Below, piece by piece: positions 1 through 8,485 of a stretch of 64,000 bases of DNA (its first letter is position 1; every line of letters starts with the position of its first letter). Both the position numbers and the translations under genes were made by a program. The notes beneath the pieces are model-generated. The model had not been told where the DNA came from and ran no database searches. It worked only from the letters and a program-made list of their open reading frames with translations. The DNA is taken from contig NZ_LIVV01000004.1 of assembly GCF_001905825.1 (NCBI RefSeq), forward strand, positions 372,001 to 436,000, in the 5' to 3' direction. The stretch is from Streptomyces sp. CB02009. GTDB taxonomy: Bacteria; Actinomycetota; Actinomycetes; Streptomycetales; Streptomycetaceae.

Positions 1-21
1 GTCGGGCCAGGTGGCTGAGGC

Positions 22-2886
22 GTGAAGACCTGGTTCCACTCCTGGCGGGCCGCGATCCGGATCGCCCGCCGCGACGCCTGGCGCTCCAAGGGCCGCAGCG
101 CCCTCGTCCTGGCCATGATCGCCCTGCCGATCCTGGGCGTCAGCGCCCTCGATCTGACCTTCCGCAGCTCCGAGCTGTCCCCCGCCGAGCGGGCGGACCG
201 CATGATCGGCGCGGCCGACGCCCAGTTCAAGGACCCGGGATTCGGCGGAGTGCCGATCTTCCAGGACCCGCTCGGCGAGATGAACACGCCGGCCAAGGAC
301 TACGAGAACACGACGTGGCCGAGCGGCCCCACCGATGTCCCCAAGACCTTCCCCGCGGGGTCCACGGTCCTCACGGACAGCTCCGGCTCGGCCAAGCTGA
401 CGACGAAGCACGGTCTGCTCGTCACCCAGGTGCGTGAGCTCAAGGCGGCCGATCCGATCGCCCAGGGCATCACGACCCTGCTGGAAGGGCGCTACCCGGA
501 GAAGAACGACGAGGTCGTCGCGACCTCGAACTTCCTGGAGAGCAGCGGGCTGACGGTCGGCTCGACCCTTTCCGCACGCAATTTCGACCGCCCGTATCGG
601 ATCGTCGGCTCCTACGAGATTCCCGACGATCTGAAGGCCGTCCAGGTCAACGCGCTCCCCGGCGCCTTCCTCGCCCCGTACGCGAAGGCCGTCGAGAAGG
701 CCGGCCTGCAGAAGCCCGACACCAGCACCACGTACCTGGTGCGCGCGTCCGGTGGTTTCACGTGGAACACGGTCAAGGAGCTCAACGCCAAGGGCGTGAT
801 CGTCACCTCGCGTGCCGTGATCCTCGACCCGCCGGCCGACTCCGAGGTCCCGCTCTACCAGAAGGAGAACTGGGGCAACTACGAGGCCGGCTCGGGGGCG
901 AGGGCCGCCGAACTCGCCGCCATCGGCACCGTCGTCGGTCTGGCGATGCTGGAGATCTGCCTGCTCGCCGGACCCGCCTTCGCGGTCGGCGCCCGCCGCT
1001 CGCGCCGCCAGCTCGGTCTCGTCGGTGCCAACGGCGGCGCCCGCAGCCACGTCCGGGCCATCGTGCTGAGTGGCGGTCTGGTCATCGGCGTCGCCGCGGC
1101 GGTCACCGGCACGGTCCTCGCCCTGATCCTCACCAAGGCACTCCAGCCGTACCTGGAGGAGACTATGGGCCAGCGGTTCGGAGCCTTCGACATCCGGCCG
1201 CTCGAAACCCTCGGCATCGCGCTGCTCGCCGTGCTGACCGGCCTGCTCGCCGCCATCGTGCCGGCGATCACCGCCTCCCGGCAGACCGTCCTCGCCTCGC
1301 TCACCGGCCGGCGCGGCGTCCGCCGCAGCAGCCGGGTACTGCCCCTGATCGGCCTCACGGCCCTGCTGATCGGCGGCGCGATCGCGCTCTTCGGCTCCAT
1401 GGTCACCCAGCAGTTCATCGTCGTGGCCGGTGGCTCGGCCATCGCCGAGCTGGGCGTCGTCGCCATGACCCCGGCCCTGGTGGGCCTCTTCGGCCGGGCC
1501 GGCCGCTGGCTGCCGCTGTCGCCGCGGCTCGCGCTACGGGACGCCGTGCGCAACCGGGGCCGTACGGCACCCGCCGTCGCCGCCGTCCTCGCCGCCGTCG
1601 CCGGTACGGTCGCCGTCTCCACGTACATGGCCAGCGACGAGGCCCAGCAGCGGGCCCAGTACACCGCCCAGATGCCGCACGGAACCGTCGCCGCGTTCGT
1701 CACCGAGGAGGGCGGCCGGGACGTTCCCGCGGTCCGCGACGCGATCCAGCGGTACGTCCCCGTCGACATCCGCGCGGACGTCGCCCGCGTCTCGGTCGGC
1801 AAGCCCAGCTGCCAGCCCTGGGACAGCGGCCCGGGCTGCGGCCGCTTCGAGGTCGTCGTGCCCCCGGCGAACGAGTGCCCCATGTACCGGACGCTCCCCG
1901 GCGGCGGAGACCCCTCGGAGAAGTACACGCCCGAGCAGCGACGGAAGATGCTCACCGACGACTGGCGGTGCAAGGAGGGCCGGAGCAGCGGGATGTACGT
2001 CGCCGACGGCGGGCTGCTCGTCGCCGACGCCTCACTCCTGAAGGTGCTCGGCCTCGACGACCCCGCGACCGTGAAGGCCCTCGACGAGGGCAAGCTCGTC
2101 AGCTTCAACCCCGTCAACATCGGCAAGGACGGCACGTTCGGGATCAAGCAGATCACCGACCTCGCCGCCGCCGACAAGGCCTCGGAGGCGGGCAGGCCCG
2201 CTCCCGGCAAGGTCGTCTCCCTGCCCGCCTACCAGGTGCCCGGGGACGAGAAGTCCTACGGCGTCCAGGCCCTGATCACCCCGGCCACCGCCAAGGCCGC
2301 CGGTCTCGCGACCGCACCGCTCGGCATCTACGCCAGCACCGACCGGCTGCCCGACACCGAGGCACGCCAGAAGCTCGACGGCGAGCTCACCAAGCTCGGC
2401 AGCGACGTCGACCTACGCGTGGAGGAAGGATTCGTCAACGCCAACAGCCTCATCCTGCTCTCGCTGGCGATCTTCGCGGGGCTCGTCACCATCGGCGCCG
2501 CGGGCATCGCCACCGGGCTCGCCCAGGCCGACGCCGAGGCCGACCTGAAGACGCTGGCCGCCGTGGGCGCCCCGCCGCGGGTCCGCCGGACCCTCAGCGG
2601 CTTCCAGTGCGGCGTCGTCGCCGCGATGGGCGTGCTCCTCGGCTCGGCCGCCGGAGTGCTCCCGGCGATGGGCCTCCGGCTCAACGAGGAGCGGCAGCAG
2701 ATGCGCTGGCACGAGGAATCCGTCGCCCAGGGCTGGAGCGCGGCCTCGGACGCGCCGTACGTCCCGATCGTCATCCCCTGGGAGACCCTCGCCGGCCTGC
2801 TCGTCGCCGTACCCGTGGGTGCCGCGCTGCTCGCCGCCCTGGTGACCCGCTCGCGCGGCGCGCTGGCCCGGCGCGAGGCGACCTGA
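22..2886 (+). CDS. FtsX-type ABC transporter permease, 954 aa
   Basis: Large membrane permease of an ABC exporter of the FtsX/MacB type; the ATPase partner is probably the gene just left of the window. A cytoplasmic N-terminus leads into a first membrane segment near residues 27-47. A large extracytoplasmic domain of about 240 residues follows, then a block of membrane helices (about 295-535), a second extracytoplasmic domain (about 540-805, with Cys pairs), and three C-terminal helices. This two-times-FtsX layout is usual for actinobacterial permeases of this size. The GTG start at 22 sits right at the window edge, so the upstream context cannot be judged. Substrate is unknown. A parS-like site (755-768) lies inside the reading frame, and a perfect hairpin terminator follows the stop. 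Confidence 0.85.
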   Translation: MKTWFHSWRAAIRIARRDAWRSKGRSALVLAMIALPILGVSALDLTFRSSELSPAERADRMIGAADAQFKDPGFGGVPIFQDPLGEMNTPAKDYENTTWPSGPTDVPKTFPAGSTVLTDSSGSAKLTTKHGLLVTQVRELKAADPIAQGITTLLEGRYPEKNDEVVATSNFLESSGLTVGSTLSARNFDRPYRIVGSYEIPDDLKAVQVNALPGAFLAPYAKAVEKAGLQKPDTSTTYLVRASGGFTWNTVKELNAKGVIVTSRAVILDPPADSEVPLYQKENWGNYEAGSGARAAELAAIGTVVGLAMLEICLLAGPAFAVGARRSRRQLGLVGANGGARSHVRAIVLSGGLVIGVAAAVTGTVLALILTKALQPYLEETMGQRFGAFDIRPLETLGIALLAVLTGLLAAIVPAITASRQTVLASLTGRRGVRRSSRVLPLIGLTALLIGGAIALFGSMVTQQFIVVAGGSAIAELGVVAMTPALVGLFGRAGRWLPLSPRLALRDAVRNRGRTAPAVAAVLAAVAGTVAVSTYMASDEAQQRAQYTAQMPHGTVAAFVTEEGGRDVPAVRDAIQRYVPVDIRADVARVSVGKPSCQPWDSGPGCGRFEVVVPPANECPMYRTLPGGGDPSEKYTPEQRRKMLTDDWRCKEGRSSGMYVADGGLLVADASLLKVLGLDDPATVKALDEGKLVSFNPVNIGKDGTFGIKQITDLAAADKASEAGRPAPGKVVSLPAYQVPGDEKSYGVQALITPATAKAAGLATAPLGIYASTDRLPDTEARQKLDGELTKLGSDVDLRVEEGFVNANSLILLSLAIFAGLVTIGAAGIATGLAQADAEADLKTLAAVGAPPRVRRTLSGFQCGVVAAMGVLLGSAAGVLPAMGLRLNEERQQMRWHEESVAQGWSAASDAPYVPIVIPWETLAGLLVAVPVGAALLAALVTRSRGALARREAT
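755..768. other. parS-like ParB site, one mismatch
   Basis: The 14 bases GTTTCACGTGGAAC differ at one position from the Streptomyces parS palindrome GTTTCACGTGAAAC. The site lies within the ABC permease coding sequence. ParB sites in bacteria often sit inside genes, cluster around oriC and tolerate a mismatch. The distance to the origin at the right end of this window is about 62 kb, within the expected parS zone. Confidence 0.6.
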
Positions 2887-2905
2887 CGGTCTTCGTTGTC
2901 GACCT

Positions 2906-2946
2906 GTGCCCCCGCACGAGGGTGGATCACCCTCGTGCGGGGGCAC
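2906..2946. terminator. Perfect 19-bp inverted repeat terminator
   Basis: Arms 2906-2924 and 2928-2946 are perfectly complementary around a 3-base loop. It starts 20 bases after the permease stop and ends 38 bases before the bpa start, so it should separate the two units. There is no clear T-run, as is common for GC-rich actinobacterial terminators. Confidence 0.75.
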
Positions 2947-2983
2947 ACCCCGTGGTGACGCACGTGTACGAGAGAATGGCGGC

Positions 2984-3532
2984 ATGGAGATGCCGAGGAA
3001 TGACAGGTCGCAGGAGAGCCCCCAGGTCCTCATCGTGGGACAGGACGGGATGGCGCTCGGCGGCACTCAGGGCGACGACGAACCCCGCGAGGTCCCGGTG
3101 ACGGAAATGGTCGAGCAGCCTGCGAAGGTCATGCGGATCGGCAGCATGATCAAGCAGCTCCTGGAGGAAGTACGCGCGGCACCTCTCGACGAGGCCAGCC
3201 GGGTCAGGCTCAAGGACATCCACGCCAGCTCCGTGAAGGAGCTGGAGGACGGGCTCGCTCCCGAGCTCGTCGAGGAGCTGGAGCGGCTCTCCCTGCCGTT
3301 CACGGACGAGGCGATCCCCTCGGAGGCGGAGCTGCGCATCGCGCAGGCGCAGCTGGTGGGCTGGCTCGAGGGCCTCTTCCACGGCATCCAGACGGCGCTC
3401 TTCGCCCAGCAGATGGCGGCCCGCGCCCAGCTGGAGCAGATGCGCAGGGCGCTCCCGCCGGGTGCGTCGCACGACGATGACGACGACGACCGCGGCCCCG
3501 GCCACGCGGTCCGCTCGGGCCCGTACCTGTAG
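2984..3532 (+). CDS. bpa: Bacterial proteasome activator Bpa/PafE family, 182 aa
   Basis: Member of the DUF2587 family of ring-forming, ATP-independent proteasome activators (Bpa, also PafE), which open the 20S core for unfolded substrates. The body contains the family's helical core (PAKVMRIGSMIKQLLEEVRA near residue 46, then the LEGLFHGIQTALFAQQMAAR stretch near residue 128). An acidic run of Asp residues follows. The protein ends in GPYL, close to the GQYL tail by which the mycobacterial protein docks in the proteasome. I chose ATG 2984 because it follows an AG-rich leader and lies after the upstream hairpin; ATG 2990 is an in-frame alternative. No proteasome genes are in this window, so the partner is encoded elsewhere. 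Confidence 0.88.
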   Translation: MEMPRNDRSQESPQVLIVGQDGMALGGTQGDDEPREVPVTEMVEQPAKVMRIGSMIKQLLEEVRAAPLDEASRVRLKDIHASSVKELEDGLAPELVEELERLSLPFTDEAIPSEAELRIAQAQLVGWLEGLFHGIQTALFAQQMAARAQLEQMRRALPPGASHDDDDDDRGPGHAVRSGPYL

Positions 3533-3551
3533 GCCACGGCGGAGTACGCAT

Positions 3552-3592
3552 GCGTGAGGGGCCCGGCACTGGGTGTGCCGGGCCCCTCACGC
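3552..3592. terminator. 18-bp inverted repeat, bidirectional terminator
   Basis: Arms 3552-3569 and 3575-3592 pair perfectly around a 5-base loop. The hairpin lies between convergent bpa and the quinone oxidoreductase gene and can serve both. Confidence 0.75.
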
Positions 3593-3672
3593 GTCGTCCG
3601 CGACGGCGCCGCGGGCGAGGATCCGGGTCCGAACCCGGGGAATCGGGTCCGAACCCGAGGAATCGGGCCGGG

Positions 3673-4659
3673 TCAGCCCCGCGGGGTCACGAGCAGGACC
3701 TTGCCGACGTGGGTGCCGGACTCCAGCGCCCGATGGCCCTCGGCGGCGTCGTTCAGCGGCAGCGTCCGGTCGACGACCGGCCTGACCGTGCCCGCGCCGA
3801 TCAGCGGCCAGACGTGCTCCCGTACGGCGGCCACGATCGCCGCCTTCTCCTCCGCCGGGCGGGCCCGCAGCGTCGTCGCCATGACCGCGGCGCGCTTCGC
3901 GAGCAGCGCCCCGAGGTTCAGCTCGCCCTTGACGCCGCCCTGGAGACCGATGACGACGAGCCGGCCGTTCACGGCCAGCGCCTTCACGTTCCGCTCCAGG
4001 TACTTCGCGCCGACGATGTCCAGGATGACGTCCGCACCCGCCCCGTCCGTCGCCTTGGCCAGCTCCTCGACGAAGTCCTGCTCGCGGTAGTCGATGAGGA
4101 CGTCCGCGCCGAGCTCGGCGCAGCGCGCCAGCTTCTCGGGGCCACCGGCCGTGACCGCGACCCGCGCCCCGACCGCCTTCGCCAGCTGGATCGCCATCGT
4201 GCCGATGCCGCTCGCACCGCCGTGCACGAGCAGCGTCTCGCCGGGACGCAGGTGCGCGATCATGAAGATGTTGGACCAGACGGTGCAGGCGACCTCGGGG
4301 AGGGCCGCGGCCGTGGCCAGGTCGACGCCCTCCGGCACCGGGAGCAGCTGCCCCGCGGGGACGACGACCTTCTCCGCGTAACCGCCGCCGGCGAGCAGCG
4401 CGCAGACCTCGTCGCCGACGGCCCAGCCGGACACTCCGGGGCCGAGCGCGGCGATCCGGCCCGAGCACTCCAGGCCGGGGTACGGCGAGCTGCCCGGCGG
4501 CGGGTCGTAGAAGCCCTGGCGCTGGAGCAGGTCGGCGCGGTTGACCGCGCTCGCCGCCACCTCGACGAGGACCTCGCCCTCGCCGGGTACGGGATCGGGC
4601 ACCTCGGCCCAGACGAGGGCCTCGGGGCCGCCGGGTTCCGGAATCGTGATCGCATACAT
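3673..4659 (-). CDS. NAD(P)H quinone oxidoreductase, PIG3 family, 328 aa
   Basis: Zinc-free medium-chain dehydrogenase/reductase of the quinone oxidoreductase (PIG3) family, predicted to reduce quinones with NADPH in the cytoplasm. It starts MYAITIPEPGGPEALVW, which is typical of the family. The GroES-like domain covers about residues 1-125 and includes the NRADLLQRQGFY motif near residue 40. The Rossmann domain begins with LLVHGGASGIGTMAIQLAKA near residue 142. The length is normal for the family. It is convergent with bpa and is separated from the K+ channel gene by a GC-rich repeat region. The ATG at 4659 matches the family N-terminus. Confidence 0.9.
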   Translation of the reverse strand: MYAITIPEPGGPEALVWAEVPDPVPGEGEVLVEVAASAVNRADLLQRQGFYDPPPGSSPYPGLECSGRIAALGPGVSGWAVGDEVCALLAGGGYAEKVVVPAGQLLPVPEGVDLATAAALPEVACTVWSNIFMIAHLRPGETLLVHGGASGIGTMAIQLAKAVGARVAVTAGGPEKLARCAELGADVLIDYREQDFVEELAKATDGAGADVILDIVGAKYLERNVKALAVNGRLVVIGLQGGVKGELNLGALLAKRAAVMATTLRARPAEEKAAIVAAVREHVWPLIGAGTVRPVVDRTLPLNDAAEGHRALESGTHVGKVLLVTPRG

Positions 4660-4715
4660 GGCGGCGAGGCTACTCCCGGCACCGGCCGGGGCGCGGTGCT
4701 CCCGGCTCCGACGGC

Positions 4716-4846
4716 CGGGTTCGGTCCTCCGGGTTCGGTCCTCCGGGCTCAGGGGGTCCTGGCCCAGCCGGTCCGGACTCGGCAGGTCCGGACCCAGCCG
4801 GTCCGGACCGGCTCGGCCGGGGCCGGTCCGGACCGGCCCCGGCCGG
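4716..4846. repeat. GC-rich short repeats and tandem palindromes
   Basis: This noncoding stretch holds two copies of TTCGGTCCTCCGGG (4719-4746 region) and two copies of the self-complementary 14-mer CCGGTCCGGACCGG at 4798-4811 and 4823-4836, with related half-copies at about 4768-4795. The leftward K+ channel transcript ends here, so the palindromes may act in termination. I see no gene in it. Confidence 0.6.
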
Positions 4847-4847
4847 A

Positions 4848-5933
4848 TCAGTCCTCCGGCGGCGTCCTGAGCGGGGTGACCGGCACGGCCCGCACGATGG
4901 TGATGACCCGGTCGGTGAGCTGGAGCGGGCTGGCCGCGGGGTCGTCGTAACCGAGCAGCCGGTGGCCGCGGAGCACGCTCACGACCAGGTCACCCGTCTC
5001 CCGCACGCTCTTCCCGACCTCGCTCTTGGTCACCGGGCGCTCGACCAGGTCGAGACCGGAGCCCTGCTGGATGAGGTCCTCCATCACCGTGCCGGCGCTG
5101 GGGCTCAGCACCGAGAGGCCGAGCAGGCGCCCGGCGGCGCTGGCGCTGGTGATGACCGCGTCCGCGCCGGACTGGCGCAGCAGCGGCGCGTTCTCCTCCT
5201 CACGGACCGCGGCGACGATCTTCGCGCCCCGGTTGAGCTGCCGGGCCGTGAGGGTGACCAGGACGGCCGTGTCGTCGCGCTGGGTGGCGATGACGATCTG
5301 CCGGGCCCGCTGCACCTCGGCACGGAGCAGGACATCGCTGCGGGTCGCGTCGCCGACCACGCCGACGAAGCCGTCCGCGTTCGCCGTCTCGATCACCTTG
5401 TTGGAGGGATCGACGATGACGATCTGCTCCTTGCTGAGACCGGTCGCGCAGAGCGTCTGGATCGCGGACCGCCCCTTGGTGCCGAAGCCGACGATGACGG
5501 TGTGGTCGCGCAAGGTGGACCTCCAGCGGTTCAGCCGGAACTCCTCGCGGGTCCGCTCCGTGAGGACCTCGAGGGTGGTGCCGACCAGGATGATCAGAAA
5601 CAGCACGCGCAGAGGCGTGATCAGCAGGATGTTGGTGAGCCGGGCCGAGTCGCTGTACGGGACGATGTCGCCGTATCCGGTGGTGGAGAGCGTGACGGTC
5701 GCGTAGTAGGCGCAGTCGAGGAAGTCGAGCGTCTCGTTGGCGTTGTCGTGGTAGCCCGAGCGGTCGACGTAGACGATGAGGACCGTCACGGCGAGCACGC
5801 CGAGGGCCATCAGGAGCCGCTTGCCGACCTGGCGCAGGGGCCGCTCGACCTCCCGGCGCGGCAGCTTGACCTGCGGGCCGGAGATCCGCTCCTCCGCGTG
5901 GCGGGCCATCACGTCACGACTGGGAAGTTTCAC
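4848..5933 (-). CDS. Two-helix potassium channel with TrkA-N/RCK domain, 361 aa
   Basis: Membrane K+ channel of the ion-channel plus RCK (TrkA-N) type. Two hydrophobic helices flank the selectivity filter TLSTTGYGDIVPYSD (about residues 80-95). A cytoplasmic regulatory domain follows, with the nucleotide-binding motif VIVGFGTKGRSA and a C-terminal TrkA-C-like region. The start is GTG 5933: AAGGAG (5949-5944) lies 10 bases upstream, and this GTG overlaps the moeA stop as GTGA. An in-frame GTG at 5942 would be only one base from the Shine-Dalgarno sequence and is unlikely. The start codon and spacer lie inside a perfect parS palindrome, so ParB binding could affect its expression. It is the last gene of the coupled mobA-moeA-channel operon. 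Confidence 0.88.
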   Translation of the reverse strand: MKLPSRDVMARHAEERISGPQVKLPRREVERPLRQVGKRLLMALGVLAVTVLIVYVDRSGYHDNANETLDFLDCAYYATVTLSTTGYGDIVPYSDSARLTNILLITPLRVLFLIILVGTTLEVLTERTREEFRLNRWRSTLRDHTVIVGFGTKGRSAIQTLCATGLSKEQIVIVDPSNKVIETANADGFVGVVGDATRSDVLLRAEVQRARQIVIATQRDDTAVLVTLTARQLNRGAKIVAAVREEENAPLLRQSGADAVITSASAAGRLLGLSVLSPSAGTVMEDLIQQGSGLDLVERPVTKSEVGKSVRETGDLVVSVLRGHRLLGYDDPAASPLQLTDRVITIVRAVPVTPLRTPPED

Positions 5934-5940
5934 GTGAAAC
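5927..5940. other. parS site (ParB binding), perfect 14-bp palindrome
   Basis: GTTTCACGTGAAAC is the consensus parS 14-mer of Streptomyces and the core of the B. subtilis site. It contains the moeA stop codon (5932-5930) and the K+ channel start codon (5933-5931). It lies about 57 kb from dnaN, in the origin-proximal zone where ParB loads to segregate chromosomes. Confidence 0.9.
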
Positions 5941-7321
5941 ACGCTCCTTGGGCCGGTACGGCCCCCTCGGCCGCCGGCCAGGGAAGGTCGAGGACATCCA
6001 GCTCTTGCCCGGGGCGGGCGCCGCCGGGCGGGACGACGGCCAGGCCGTCGGCGGCGGCGATGCCCCGGAGCATGGCCGGTCCGTTGAATCGCAGGGGCAC
6101 GGCGCGTCCACCACGGCGGACGACCGGGACGAGCCGTGTGTCGTACGGATGGCCGGGCACCTCGTCCCGCACGGGGACGCGGGGCGGGGCGGGCGCCGCT
6201 GCCGCGGCCCCGGTCAGCGCGGCCAGGAGCGGCTGCGCCAAGGTCAGAAGCCCGGAGACGGCCGCGAGCGGGTTGCCGGGAAGCCCGACGAGATGGCGGA
6301 CGTGCGGGGGCTCGGCCCGGGCGGGCGCCGACGGCAGGGGCTCGGACCGGGCGGGCTCGGACCGGGCGGGCTCGGCCGCGAGGCGGGCGAGCAGCATCGG
6401 GTGACCGGGCCGGACCTTCACGCCGTCGACCAGGAGGGTCGCGCCGGCCTTGTCCAGGACGCCGTGGACGTGGTCCACGGGCCCGGCGGCGGTTCCGCCG
6501 GTCGTGAGGACCAGGTCGGCGGCGGAGCCGGTGACGGCCGCGTACAGCTCCTCGGCCTCGTCACCGATCCTGCGGGTGGCGAGGACGTCGGCGCCGAGCG
6601 CCGCGAGCCACGGGCCGAGCATGGGGCCGAGGGCGTCGCGGATCAGACCGTCGTGGGGGAGCCCCGTCGTGAGCAGCTCGTCGCCGAGGACCAGGATCTC
6701 GACCCGGGGGCGCGACGGTACGGGCAGCTCGTCGTAGCCGGCGGCCGCGGCGAGACCGAGCACGGCCGGCGTCACGACGGTGCCGGCGGGCAGCAGCTCG
6801 TCGCCGGTACGGCACTCCTGGCCCCGGGGCCGGATGTCCTGCCCCGGCACGACCTCGCGCAGGGCGTGCAGCACCGCGCGCCCGGCACGTGCGGGGTCGG
6901 CGGGGGCCGGCTCGGTGCGGGCGTGCTCGGCGCGGACGACGGCGGTGGTCCCGACCGGGACCCGGGCGCCGGTGGCGATCCGTACGGCCTCGCCGTCGGC
7001 CGCCTCGGCATCGGACGCCTGTCCGGCGAGGACGGCGCCCTCCGCGCGTACGGTCCAGGGGCCGGGACCCGCGACCGCCCAGCCGTCCATGGCGGAGGTG
7101 TCGAAGGGCGGCAGGTCGGTGAGGGCGAGCAGCGGCTCGGCCAGGACCTGGCCGAGCGCCTGCCCGAGGGGTACGCCGCGCGGCGCCCGGCCGGCCCGCG
7201 CGGAGGCCCCGGCGCGGGCGGCGGCGGCGCGGGCCTCGGGCCAGGCGGTGGCCCGGTGCGGCTGCCCGGCCCGCGCGTCGGCGGTTCCGGGGGCCACCGG
7301 AAGGGGCTCCTTCAGGGTCAT
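5930..7321 (-). CDS. moeA: Molybdopterin molybdotransferase MoeA, 463 aa
   Basis: MoeA inserts molybdate into adenylated molybdopterin at the end of molybdenum cofactor synthesis. Recognisable parts are the N-terminal LPPFDTSAMDGWA motif near residue 70, the central ILVLGDELLTTG motif, the TTGGTAAGP motif of the MoaB/Mog-like domain, and GLPGNPLAAVSG before the C-terminal beta domain. A low-complexity insert of repeated RSEPA units sits just before GLPGNP and is encoded by a 15-bp tandem repeat at 6341-6370. The start ATG 7321 overlaps the stop of the mobA-like gene as ATGA, so translation is probably coupled. Its TGA lies within a parS site. Confidence 0.9.
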   Translation of the reverse strand: MTLKEPLPVAPGTADARAGQPHRATAWPEARAAAARAGASARAGRAPRGVPLGQALGQVLAEPLLALTDLPPFDTSAMDGWAVAGPGPWTVRAEGAVLAGQASDAEAADGEAVRIATGARVPVGTTAVVRAEHARTEPAPADPARAGRAVLHALREVVPGQDIRPRGQECRTGDELLPAGTVVTPAVLGLAAAAGYDELPVPSRPRVEILVLGDELLTTGLPHDGLIRDALGPMLGPWLAALGADVLATRRIGDEAEELYAAVTGSAADLVLTTGGTAAGPVDHVHGVLDKAGATLLVDGVKVRPGHPMLLARLAAEPARSEPARSEPLPSAPARAEPPHVRHLVGLPGNPLAAVSGLLTLAQPLLAALTGAAAAAPAPPRVPVRDEVPGHPYDTRLVPVVRRGGRAVPLRFNGPAMLRGIAAADGLAVVPPGGARPGQELDVLDLPWPAAEGAVPAQGACFT

Positions 7322-8226
7322 CCCGCCTCGTCCTGCTCGGCGGCCCAGCGCTGGGCCAGCGCGGCGGCCTTGCGGGCGGCCTCGGCGACCGCCTCGGGGC
7401 CGCCCTCGGTGCCCGCGCGCGCCGCCGCGTACCCGACCAGGAAGGTGGTCAGGGGTGCGGCGGGGCGGGCCACTCCGTGGGCGGCGTCGCGGGCCAGATC
7501 GAGCAGGACGCCGGTGTCGACGTCCAGCTCGATGCCCAGTTCGTCCTTGACTGCGGTGATCCATTCATCCAGCACGGTCCCATGCTCCCTGATGCGGGCG
7601 CGGGCCGTGGCGATGTCCTTCCAGGTGTCGCAGTCGAAGGAGGCCAGCGGCCCGGCGGCGACCCGGGTCAGGCGCAGCGCACCGGTGAGCTGCCGCAGCG
7701 GGCCGCCGGCGAGCGTGCCGCGCTCCTCGGCGATCCGTGCCAACTCCCGCCGGAGCGGGGTGACTCGGTAGGCGGCGACGAGCGGCTGGTCCCGTCCCCC
7801 GGCGTCGGTGAGGAGCGCGGCCTCGGCGTCGGGGGCGTCGGCGAGCGCCCCGAGCAGCCGGTGGACGGTGTCCTCGTCGAGGAAGGGCAGGTCGGCGGAG
7901 AGGACGAGCAGGACGTCGGCCCCGCCGGCCCCGGCATCCCCGAGTCCGGTCCCGCCTCCGGCGCGGGCGCCCGCGCCGATCTCCCGTACTCCCGCGTCGA
8001 GGGCGGCGAGCGGCCCTCCGCCGGGCGGGTCCTCCCTGGTCCAGCGGACGGGGCGGACGGTCGGGCGGGCGTCGCCCACGACCACGGTCCGGTCCGCGCC
8101 GCGGCACGCGGCGAGGACCCGGTCGAGGAGCGCCCGGCCTCCGACCCGTACTCCGGGCTTGTCGGCACCGCCGAGTCGCTGGGCGGCGCCTCCGGCGAGC
8201 ACGACGGCGTCATGTGGGGTGGTCAC
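7318..8226 (-). CDS. MobA-like nucleotidyltransferase fused to a DUF6457 domain, 302 aa
   Basis: The N-terminal domain is a molybdenum cofactor guanylyltransferase-like NTP transferase. It has the nucleotide-binding signature VVLAGGAAQRLGGADKPG (about residues 7-24) and an LSADLPFLDEDTV metal-site region. About 80 C-terminal residues, starting at LDEWITAVKDELGIELDVDT, match the small helical DUF6457 domain that in many actinobacteria is a separate Mo-cofactor-linked protein. I take GTG 8226 as the start because it begins MTTPHDAVVLAGG, the usual family N-terminus; longer upstream versions are Arg/Pro-rich and not protein-like. It overlaps moeA by 4 bases. Role: attaching GMP to molybdopterin, inferred from the family and from coupling to moeA. 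Confidence 0.85.
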   Translation of the reverse strand: MTTPHDAVVLAGGAAQRLGGADKPGVRVGGRALLDRVLAACRGADRTVVVGDARPTVRPVRWTREDPPGGGPLAALDAGVREIGAGARAGGGTGLGDAGAGGADVLLVLSADLPFLDEDTVHRLLGALADAPDAEAALLTDAGGRDQPLVAAYRVTPLRRELARIAEERGTLAGGPLRQLTGALRLTRVAAGPLASFDCDTWKDIATARARIREHGTVLDEWITAVKDELGIELDVDTGVLLDLARDAAHGVARPAAPLTTFLVGYAAARAGTEGGPEAVAEAARKAAALAQRWAAEQDEAG

Positions 8227-8444
8227 CCCAGCAGTATGGTCCGCCGCCCCTTCCCGCCGTCGGGCGCGTCTCCCTGGTGGGACGGCACGCACGGCGGAAC
8301 AGACGGCGGAACAGGCGGCGGACGGGTCCGGAGGCCGGAGCCGGCGGCCGGCGGCCGGCGACTTGTCAGGTGGCCCGAGCGCGGCTCCGGAGGACGGCCG
8401 GGGCCCTGCCCGCCGGGACCGGGGCAGGTCCGTCACGCCGCGCA

Positions 8445-8477
8445 GCCCCGGCAGGACCGGGCAGGTCCCGCCGGGGC
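8445..8477. terminator. Hairpin terminator after bkdC
   Basis: Arms 8445-8458 and 8464-8477 pair with one mismatch around a 5-base loop, nine bases past the bkdC stop on the minus strand. The remaining interval 8227-8444 is GC-rich and holds no gene I can support. Confidence 0.6.
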
Positions 8478-8485
8478 GTTCGGTG

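Noticed and set aside
762..3101. Long open frame (779 codons) overlapping the ABC permease in another frame
   Set aside because: It is Arg/Pro/Gly-dominated with no domain, and it lies across a gene with clear membrane and FtsX features; a typical high-GC shadow frame.
5934..5942. GTG at 5942 as start of the K+ channel
   Set aside because: It lies one base from AAGGAG. GTG 5933 has proper spacing and forms a GTGA overlap with moeA.
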